Source of the DNA: an uncultured Sphingosinicella sp.
GTDB lineage: Bacteria; Pseudomonadota; Alphaproteobacteria; Sphingomonadales; Sphingomonadaceae
Direction of reading: 5' to 3'
Length of the DNA: 13,017 nt
NCBI GenBank assembly: GCA_946886275.1
Contig: CAMPIH010000055.1
Location: 1-13,017, forward strand
The notes beneath the pieces are model-generated. The model made no database searches, was not told where the DNA came from, and saw nothing but the letters and a program-made list of their open reading frames with translations. The position numbers and the translations under genes were made by a program. Below, in pieces: positions 5,430 to 11,170 of this stretch (its first letter is position 1; each line of letters starts with the position of its first letter).

Positions 5430-6980
5430 TCAGCTCTTCTTGGTTGCCTTCTTCGTCGGCGCCTTGGCCGGCTTCGCTTCGGCAGCGGCTTCCGGCTTCT
5501 TCGCGGCCTTCTTGGCGGGGGCCTTCTCGGCCGCCGGCTTCTCCTTCACCGACTTGGCGGGAGCATCCGCTTTCTTGGCGGCCGCCTTCTTCTTCGGCTT
5601 TGCCTCATGGCCGTGATCGTGGTCGTGACCGCAGCCAGGGCCGTGGACGTGGGTGTCCTCGGCCTCGATCGCTGCCTCGAGCTCTTCGCGGGTCACGACC
5701 CGCTCGCTGATCTCCGCCTTGCCGAACAGATGGTCGACGACCTTGTCCTCGAACAAGGGCGCGCGCAGCTGGGCGGCAGCCATCGGATCCTGACGGACAT
5801 AATCGGCGAAGCGCTGGCGGTCCTCGGCCTTATATTGCTGGGCGGCCTGGGCGATCAGCTGGTTCATCTCCTGCTGGCTCACCTGCACTCCGGCCTTCTG
5901 GCCGATTTCAGACAGAAGCAAACCGAGTCGGACCCGGCGCTCGGCGATGGAGCGATATTCCTCGCGGTCCTTCTCCATCTCCGCGCGGGCGGCTTCCGGA
6001 TCGGATTCATGGCTGGCTTCATGATCGAGCTGGCGCCAGATCTGGTCGAATTCGGCGTCGACCATCGATTGGGGCACCGGGAAATCGTAGGAAGCGGCGA
6101 GCTGGTCGAGCAGCTGGCGCTTCATGTGGGTCCGGGTCAGGCCGCCGAGCTCCTGCTCGACCTGGCTCTTCAAGAGGCCGCGAAGCTGATCGATCCCCTC
6201 GAGTCCCATCGACTGGGCGAAGGCGTCGTCGGCCTTCACCTCGCGCGGCACCTGAACCTCGTTGACGGTGACGTCGAAGGTGGCGTCACGACCCTTGAGA
6301 TAGGCGACCGGATAATCTTCCGGGAAAGCGACCTTGACGACCAGCTGATCGTTCGCCTTCGCGCCGACAAGCTGATCCTCGAAACCGGGGATGAGACGGC
6401 CGGAGCCGATCTCGATCGACATGCCTTCGCCCTTGCCGCCCTCGAACAGCTCGCCGTCGACCTTGCCTTCGAAATCGATGATCAGGAGATCGCCCTTGCG
6501 CGCGACCTGCTTGGCCGGCGCCGGATCGAAGCTCTTCTGCCCTTCGGCGAGCCTCATTACCGCCTCGTCGAGCATCTCGTCGGACGGCTCGACCCGAAGC
6601 CGCTCGATCTTGAGGCCTTCGAGCTCGGTCTCGGGGACCTCCGGAAGGGCCTCGACCTCGACCTTCACAACCGCGTCCTTGCCGATGCCGCCTTCTTCGA
6701 GCTCGACGCTCGGCTGCATCGCTGGACGGATCTTCTGCTCGTCCATCAGCTTCTGGACGCCTTCCTGGACGGCGGTCTGGAGCGCCTGCTGCTCGAGCGC
6801 CGGGCCATGCATCTTGCGGACGAGATTGGCCGGCACCTTGCCCGGGCGAAAACCGGGCATGCGCACCTGCGGCGCGATCGACTTCAGCTCCTGGTCGACG
6901 CGGGCGTCGATGTCCTTCGCGGGAATGGTGATGCGAAAGGCGCGCTTGAGGCCCTCGTTCAACGTCTCAACGGTCTGCAT
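5430..6980 (-). CDS. tig: Trigger factor, ribosome-associated chaperone with extended His-rich and Lys/Ala-rich tail (516 aa)
   Basis: Trigger factor docks at the ribosome exit tunnel and shields nascent chains. The domain order is normal: the N-terminal ribosome-binding domain (1 to about 115) with the docking motif GFRPGKVP (43-50), the FKBP-type peptidyl-prolyl isomerase domain (about 155-245, GDLLIIDFEGKVDGE) and the helical chaperone domain (about 250-435). At 516 residues it is about 80 longer than the E. coli protein. The surplus is a C-terminal tail: HVHGPGCGHDHDHGHE (444-459), with six His and one Cys, then a Lys/Ala/Pro-rich stretch to the end (about 460-516). The start at 6980 gives MQTVETLNEGLKRAF, the expected N-terminus, with AAGG 11 nt upstream; a longer in-frame reading to 7073 would run into the tRNA gene. 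tRNA-Leu lies 53 bp upstream on the same strand. Confidence 0.97.
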   Translation of the reverse strand: MQTVETLNEGLKRAFRITIPAKDIDARVDQELKSIAPQVRMPGFRPGKVPANLVRKMHGPALEQQALQTAVQEGVQKLMDEQKIRPAMQPSVELEEGGIGKDAVVKVEVEALPEVPETELEGLKIERLRVEPSDEMLDEAVMRLAEGQKSFDPAPAKQVARKGDLLIIDFEGKVDGELFEGGKGEGMSIEIGSGRLIPGFEDQLVGAKANDQLVVKVAFPEDYPVAYLKGRDATFDVTVNEVQVPREVKADDAFAQSMGLEGIDQLRGLLKSQVEQELGGLTRTHMKRQLLDQLAASYDFPVPQSMVDAEFDQIWRQLDHEASHESDPEAARAEMEKDREEYRSIAERRVRLGLLLSEIGQKAGVQVSQQEMNQLIAQAAQQYKAEDRQRFADYVRQDPMAAAQLRAPLFEDKVVDHLFGKAEISERVVTREELEAAIEAEDTHVHGPGCGHDHDHGHEAKPKKKAAAKKADAPAKSVKEKPAAEKAPAKKAAKKPEAAAEAKPAKAPTKKATKKS

Positions 6981-7033
6981 GGATGATCGAACCTTATTCC
7001 GGATGGGTAGCACGTCGCGAGAGGCCGCGAAGC

Positions 7034-7116
7034 TGGTGCGGGCGGAGGGACTCGAACCCCCACGGTTGCCCACTGGAACCTAAATCCAGCGCGTCTACCA
7101 GTTCCGCCACGCCCGC
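7034..7116 (-). tRNA. tRNA-Leu (anticodon UAG)
   Basis: The minus strand reads as a complete tRNA. The acceptor stem is GCGGGCG paired with CGCCCGC, followed by A and an encoded CCA (7034-7036). The anticodon stem-loop is CTGGA-TTTAGGT-TCCAG with anticodon TAG. The T-arm contains GGTTCGAGTCC. The longer variable arm is typical of class II tRNA-Leu. It decodes CUA and other CUN codons. A promoter candidate is 20 bp upstream, and tig follows 53 bp downstream, so tRNA processing could trim a shared transcript. Confidence 0.95.
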
Positions 7117-7135
7117 TTCGGCCGGCAAGGCGGCG

Positions 7136-7164
7136 TCTATAGGTTGAGGCGCCAATCCCGGCAA
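7136..7164 (-). promoter_or_regulatory. Sigma-70 promoter candidate for tRNA-Leu (and possibly tig)
   Basis: On the minus strand TTGCCG (7159-7164) and TATAGA (7136-7141) are separated by exactly 17 nt. Each matches the housekeeping consensus at four of six positions. The predicted start near 7129 is about a dozen bases before the mature tRNA 5' end at 7116, a usual tRNA leader length. No comparable promoter is evident in the 53 bp between the tRNA and tig, so read-through is possible. Confidence 0.55.
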
Positions 7165-7299
7165 GGGGATAGCGGTCGCCCGCCGGTACTCGGCGGTCGA
7201 GGATCGTGCGATGGAGCGGCCGCTCGGCCGCCTTGCTGACGAATTGGAGAAATGGCAGCCGCTTGAAGGCCGACCGCCAGCCTTGGCCTGGCCATGACG

Positions 7300-7324
7300 G
7301 CCGGCGCCGTTCGACGGCGCCGGC
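7300..7324 (-). terminator. Perfect 11-bp GC-rich hairpin downstream of the zinc-ribbon gene
   Basis: GCCGGCGCCGT (7300-7310) and ACGGCGCCGGC (7314-7324) pair perfectly around a TCG loop. The hairpin starts 8 bp after the stop codon at 7332 on the minus strand, which is terminator position. No U-tract follows. It is the most stable simple hairpin I found in the window. Confidence 0.5.
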
Positions 7325-7331
7325 GTGCGCG

Positions 7332-7589
7332 TCAGGCGGCGACCGGAAGGTCGACCGGACGGGATCCGCGGGAGACGAAAAGACCGGCGCCCGTCGTCAG
7401 TCGATCGACGAGCGGAAGCGCGGTCCCGCAGAATCCGCATTCAGCCGAGACTCGGCCGACATACCAGTGGGAGCGTCCGCAGCCCGGGCAGTGGTTCACT
7501 TCATTCTCACGATAGACGACGTGATAGCCCCTGTGAGCGGGGTCGTGAGGAAAGCTCCTGCCCTGCTTGCCAAAGATCGATCCGTGCAT
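7332..7589 (-). CDS. Small zinc-ribbon protein, function unknown (85 aa)
   Basis: This short, probably cytoplasmic protein has two CxxC knuckles: Cys34 and Cys37 (CPGC) and Cys51 and Cys54 (CGFC), 13 residues apart, a typical zinc ribbon. It has no signal peptide and no membrane segment. The N-terminus (MHGSIFGKQGRSFPHDP) and the C-terminal arm (residues 58-85) do not match a family I can name. The start at 7589 is chosen because GAGGAG lies about 10 nt upstream; an earlier in-frame ATG at 7682 would give 31 extra residues with no supporting ribosome site. It is divergent from the M28 peptidase (178 bp between starts) and followed by a strong hairpin, so it is likely monocistronic. Binding to nucleic acid or protein is possible but not shown. 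Confidence 0.8.
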   Translation of the reverse strand: MHGSIFGKQGRSFPHDPAHRGYHVVYRENEVNHCPGCGRSHWYVGRVSAECGFCGTALPLVDRLTTGAGLFVSRGSRPVDLPVAA

Positions 7590-7767
7590 CTTCTTCACTC
7601 CTCTATCGCCAGAACTCTGCGACGAAATGTTCTGTTCCATAGACGAGCGGATTAAGCCATGACTGTTTCTCGGCTGTGTCATCCGCGCACAGTCCCGGTT
7701 TCAAATGTTGCAGGCCGGCTCCAGCTGAAATAGCGTGCGCCAGCCCCTCGGGAGATTGACTTTCCTC

Positions 7768-9417
7768 ATGAGATTCAAAATGTTGGCCGCGGCCGTGATG
7801 ATGTCGACGGCTTCGGCCGCGCCGGCGCAGCCCGAAGCGCCGCCGGAATTCAGGCCCGAAGCGTTCCGCGCCCACGTCGCCTTCCTCGCCGATGATCTGG
7901 TGGAAGGCAGAAAGCCCGGGACTCGCGGCTACGACATCGCCGCCCGCTACGTCGCGGCCCAGTTCGAGGCGCTGGGGCTGACTCCCGGCAATGGCGACAA
8001 CTGGTATCAGCCGGTGGATTTCGTCCGCTACTCGGTCAACGGCACCCCCGCTCTGACGATCGGGCCCGACAGGTTCGAACATGGCCGCGACGCCGTCTTC
8101 CGCCCGTCGCCGGAAACGGAGAGGCTGACGATGAGCGCCCCGCTCGTCTTCGTCGGTTATGGGCTCGACATGCCCAGCCACGGCTTCGACGATTATTCGG
8201 GGCTGGACGTCCGCGGCAAGATCGTCGTCGTCCTCAGCGGCATTCCGGAAGGCGTCGCCAGCGACGTCGCCGCCCACCTCAGCTCGGACAAGCGAGTCAT
8301 GGCGGCTCGGCGCGGGGCCGTGGGCCTGATCCAGGTCCTGAGCCCAGCGGATTCGGAGGGCATAGAATGGACGGCATTTGCGAGCGGCGCGGCTGGTCGG
8401 AGTAGCCACGCCTGGGTCGGCGAGGACGGTGTCGCGTTCGATCTTGCCGGGGGCCTGCGTTTCAACGCGACCGTCGGCCCGGTCGCGGCGGAAAGATTGT
8501 TTGCGGGATCGCCGCGCTCCCTTCGCCAGTTGTTCGAGGAAGCGGCTCGACCGGGCAGCCGGCCCCAGGGCTTCGACATCGGCAAGACCGTCCGGGTCGA
8601 ACGGGAAGCTGCCGTCGTCGAGCGATTCACCAGCTCCAACGTCGTCGCGGTGCTGCCGGGGTCGGATCCCGAACTCGCTGACGAATTTGTGGCGATCACC
8701 GCCCATCTCGACCATTTCGGGGTCAGCGAGGGCGAAGGCGACCAGATCCGGAACGGGGCACTCGACAATGCCACCGGAGTCGCGACCCTGATCGAAGTGG
8801 CCAGGCAGATGGTTCAGTCGGGCCAGCGGCCGCGCCGGTCGCTTCTTCTGGCGGCGGTGACGGCCGAAGAGATGGGGCTGCTCGGCGCCGAATATCTCGC
8901 CAGCCACCCGGTCGTCGACGGCCGGATCGTCTCGCTGGTCAATCTCGACATGCCGATCCTCACTTATGACTTCCAGGACGTGATCGCCTTCGGCGCCGAG
9001 CATTCGACGATGGGACCGATCGTCGCTCGCGCCGGAGCGCGAATGGGCGTGTCGCTCACCCCCGATCCGCTGCCGGAGGAAGGGCTGTTCACCCGCTCGG
9101 ACCATTACAAGTTCGTTCGCGAGGGTGTCCCCTCGGTGTTCCTGATGACGGGGTTCGCAGGCGAGGGCCGCGAGCGCTTCACGGATTTCCTTCGCAACCA
9201 CTATCACAGCACGCATGACGACCTGAATCTGCCGATCAACTGGCAGGCGGGCGCCAAATTCGCGCGTCTCAACTATCTGATCGCCCGCGAGCTTGCCGAC
9301 GGCTCTGAAGCGCCGCTCTGGTATGCAGGAAGCTTCTTCGGCGATCTGTTCGCCGGTCAGCAGCAGCGCGCGGAGCAGCCCGACGGCACAAGCCGGGCGG
9401 CGTCACAGGGCGAGTAG
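7768..9417 (+). CDS. Secreted M28-family zinc aminopeptidase with PA-like insert (549 aa)
   Basis: This is a two-zinc metallopeptidase of family M28, exported by a signal peptide (about 1-21, ending SASAAPAQ). The metal ligands and catalytic residues follow the family order: His313 and Asp315 (TAHLDHFG), Asp333 (GALDNATG), the Glu367-Glu368 pair (VTAEEMGLLGAEY), Asp394 (VNLDMP) and His480 (NHYHSTHDD). Residues about 120-240 resemble a protease-associated (PA) domain inserted before the catalytic core, as in many M28 members. These usually remove N-terminal residues from peptides in the periplasm; the specificity here is unknown. The ATG at 7768 places the signal peptide correctly and has GGGAG upstream at a rather long spacing of 13 nt. 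The in-frame GTG at 7735 and ATG at 7780 are alternatives. The C-terminal 30 residues are low complexity. It is convergent with the acyl-CoA ligase gene. Confidence 0.93.
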   Translation: MRFKMLAAAVMMSTASAAPAQPEAPPEFRPEAFRAHVAFLADDLVEGRKPGTRGYDIAARYVAAQFEALGLTPGNGDNWYQPVDFVRYSVNGTPALTIGPDRFEHGRDAVFRPSPETERLTMSAPLVFVGYGLDMPSHGFDDYSGLDVRGKIVVVLSGIPEGVASDVAAHLSSDKRVMAARRGAVGLIQVLSPADSEGIEWTAFASGAAGRSSHAWVGEDGVAFDLAGGLRFNATVGPVAAERLFAGSPRSLRQLFEEAARPGSRPQGFDIGKTVRVEREAAVVERFTSSNVVAVLPGSDPELADEFVAITAHLDHFGVSEGEGDQIRNGALDNATGVATLIEVARQMVQSGQRPRRSLLLAAVTAEEMGLLGAEYLASHPVVDGRIVSLVNLDMPILTYDFQDVIAFGAEHSTMGPIVARAGARMGVSLTPDPLPEEGLFTRSDHYKFVREGVPSVFLMTGFAGEGRERFTDFLRNHYHSTHDDLNLPINWQAGAKFARLNYLIARELADGSEAPLWYAGSFFGDLFAGQQQRAEQPDGTSRAASQGE

Positions 9418-9423
9418 AAGGGC

Positions 9424-9444
9424 CCCGGCTCGGGGGGCGCCGGG
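9424..9444 (+). terminator. Hairpin after the M28 peptidase gene
   Basis: CCCGGC (9424-9429) and GCCGGG (9439-9444) pair with a G-rich 9-nt loop, starting 6 bp after the peptidase stop. There is no U-tract, so the call rests mainly on position between convergent genes. Confidence 0.3.
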
Positions 9445-9461
9445 TCGAGCGAGTCAGGCCG

Positions 9462-9479
9462 AAAATGGGTCGCCCGACC
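9462..9479 (-). terminator. Small hairpin plus U-tract after the acyl-CoA ligase gene
   Basis: On the minus strand GGTC and GACC (9468-9471 and 9476-9479, extendable to 5 bp with a 2-nt loop) are followed by CCATTTTC, a four-U run. It lies 3 bp past the ligase stop at 9483. The stem is short, so it is a weak intrinsic-terminator candidate. Confidence 0.3.
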
Positions 9480-9482
9480 GGC

Positions 9483-11132
9483 TCAAACCGGGATGTTCGA
9501 ACCGGCTGCGGCCAATGGCGGCGCCGCCGCGTCGGGAAGCCGGTAATCGCGATATTGCTCGCGAAGCGCCGTCTTGAGCAGCTTGCCGGTCGCGGTGTGA
9601 GGCAGGCTGTCGACGAACAGGATCTCGTCGGGAAGCCACCATTTGGCGACATGGCGGCTGAGGTGATCGCGAATCTGCGCCGCGGACACGTCTGATCCCT
9701 CCCTGCGGACGATCAGGAGCAGCGGGCGCTCGTCCCATCGCGGGTGATGGATTCCGATCGCCGCCGCTTCGGCGACCCCGTGGCAGCCGACCGCGGCATT
9801 TTCCAGGTCGACCGAGCTGATCCACTCGCCCCCGGACTTGATGACATCCTTCGAGCGGTCGGTGATCTGCATCGTGCCGTCGGGGTGAAGGACGGCGACA
9901 TCGCCGGTATCGAACCAATTGTCCGGCCCGGTCGAGTCCTCCTCCGCCTTGAAATAGCGCTTGATCACCCATGGACCGCGGATCTGGAGACGCCCGGAGC
10001 TCTGGCCGTCGCGAGGCTGGACCTCCCCTTCGTCGTTCACCACCCGCAATTCGACTCCGAACGGGACCCGGCCCTGGCGCGCCACGAGCGACACCTGTTG
10101 TTCGAAGTTGAGCTCGTCCCAATCGGCCGGCGGGGCGCCGATCGTTCCGATCGGAGAGGTTTCGGTCATCCCCCAGGCATGGCCGACCCGGACGCCCATC
10201 TTCATCAGCCGCTCGATCATCGCCCGCGGCGCGGCCGATCCGCCGATCGTCACCATCTTCAGATGCTCGGGCTTCTCTCCGGTCGAGTCCATGTGAGCGA
10301 ACATGGCAAGCCAGACCGTGGGCACGCCGGCGGAATGAGTGACCTTCTCCTCGTTCATGAGGCGGCACAGCACCTTGCCGTCATTGACCGCGGAATAGAC
10401 GAACTTGATCCCCGAAATGGCGCCCGCGAAGGGCAGGCCCCAGGCCGCGGCGTGAAACATCGGCACGATCGGCAGAGCCACTGCCCCGGCCGCAAGATCG
10501 AAGACCGCCGGCTGGACCTCCGCCATGGCGTGAATCACCGAAGAGCGATGCTCGTACAGCACCCCCTTCGGATTGCCGGTGGTGCCCGATGTGTAGCAGA
10601 GCATGCATGGCTCGCGCTCGGAGCCCTCCACCCATTGGTAGTCGCCGTCCTCGGCGGCGATCAGCGCCTCGAATCCGGCACCATCTGCCGCGGCCTCCGA
10701 TCCTGGGTCGAAGCACACATAGTGGCGGATGCTGGTCCATTGCGGCTTCAGCCGGTCGACGATCGGTTGAAACATCCTGTCGTAGAACAGCACCTGATCC
10801 TCGGCATGGTTGGCGATATAGACCAGCTGCTCATCGAACAGGCGCGGATTGATGGTGTGGATTACACCGCCCATGCCGATCACGCCGTACCAGCTGACGA
10901 GATGGCGGCTGTGGTTCATGGCGAGCGTCGCGACCCGGTCGCCCTTCTTCACGCCGAGCTTCTCGAGCGCCTGCGCGAGCTTGCGCGAATCCCGCGCGAC
11001 GCCGGCCCAATTGGTCCGCGTGGTCGTCCCGTCCGCCCAGTAGCTGACGATCTCTCGGCTTCCATGCTCGCGCTCGGCATGTTCGATCAGCCGCGGCACG
11101 CGCAGCTCGAAATCCTGCATCCCGCCAAGCAT
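9483..11132 (-). CDS. AlkK-like acyl-CoA synthetase (medium-chain fatty-acid-CoA ligase type, 549 aa)
   Basis: This ANL-superfamily enzyme adenylates a carboxylic acid with ATP and transfers the acyl group to CoA. Motifs in order: P-loop [11 protein letters not shown] (180-190), [10 protein letters not shown] (223-232), GMTET (321-325), DTGD (408-411), the hinge [15 protein letters not shown] (425-439) and the catalytic lysine Lys517 in TGKLLK. Segments such as [15 protein letters not shown] and KSGGEWIS, and the MLGxM start, match the Pseudomonas AlkK medium-chain ligase as I remember it; the related DmdB (methylmercaptopropionate-CoA ligase) is an alternative. The start at 11132 has GGGAG 6 nt upstream and agrees with AlkK; a second ATG is four codons in. 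It begins 38 bp after dnaE on the same strand, so it may depend partly on dnaE transcription. The start region contains a hairpin that overlaps the ribosome site. Substrate chain length is inferred only. Confidence 0.93.
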   Translation of the reverse strand: MLGGMQDFELRVPRLIEHAEREHGSREIVSYWADGTTTRTNWAGVARDSRKLAQALEKLGVKKGDRVATLAMNHSRHLVSWYGVIGMGGVIHTINPRLFDEQLVYIANHAEDQVLFYDRMFQPIVDRLKPQWTSIRHYVCFDPGSEAAADGAGFEALIAAEDGDYQWVEGSEREPCMLCYTSGTTGNPKGVLYEHRSSVIHAMAEVQPAVFDLAAGAVALPIVPMFHAAAWGLPFAGAISGIKFVYSAVNDGKVLCRLMNEEKVTHSAGVPTVWLAMFAHMDSTGEKPEHLKMVTIGGSAAPRAMIERLMKMGVRVGHAWGMTETSPIGTIGAPPADWDELNFEQQVSLVARQGRVPFGVELRVVNDEGEVQPRDGQSSGRLQIRGPWVIKRYFKAEEDSTGPDNWFDTGDVAVLHPDGTMQITDRSKDVIKSGGEWISSVDLENAAVGCHGVAEAAAIGIHHPRWDERPLLLIVRREGSDVSAAQIRDHLSRHVAKWWLPDEILFVDSLPHTATGKLLKTALREQYRDYRLPDAAAPPLAAAGSNIPV

Positions 11133-11139
11133 CGCTCTC

Positions 11140-11159
11140 TCCCGCAGACTGTTGCGGGA
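11140..11159 (-). promoter_or_regulatory. Hairpin between dnaE and the ligase gene that includes the Shine-Dalgarno
   Basis: TCCCGCA (11153-11159 on the minus strand) pairs perfectly with TGCGGGA (11140-11146) around a 6-nt loop. The 3' arm carries the GGGA of the ligase ribosome-binding site (GGGAGAG), 7 nt before the ATG. Folding in mRNA would hide the site; it could equally be a short terminator for dnaE, though no U-run follows. Confidence 0.4.
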
Positions 11160-11170
11160 AGTCTATCCTG

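Noticed and set aside
5607..6986. A 459-codon open frame on the plus strand
   Set aside because: Antisense to trigger factor. Its Leu/Asp-rich translation mirrors the codon usage of tig and shows no family signature.
7117..7331. Possible small RNA or regulatory gene in the gap upstream of tRNA-Leu
   Set aside because: Apart from the tRNA promoter and the 11-bp hairpin the gap shows only short GC-rich palindromes, which are expected at this base composition.
6994..7440. A 148-codon frame on the minus strand across tRNA-Leu
   Set aside because: It runs through the tRNA gene and its promoter and overlaps the zinc-ribbon gene in another frame; composition is random-like.
7603..9216. A 537-codon open frame on the minus strand
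   Set aside because: Antisense to the M28 peptidase, whose metal-binding residues are intact; the translation is charged, without motifs, and has no ribosome site.
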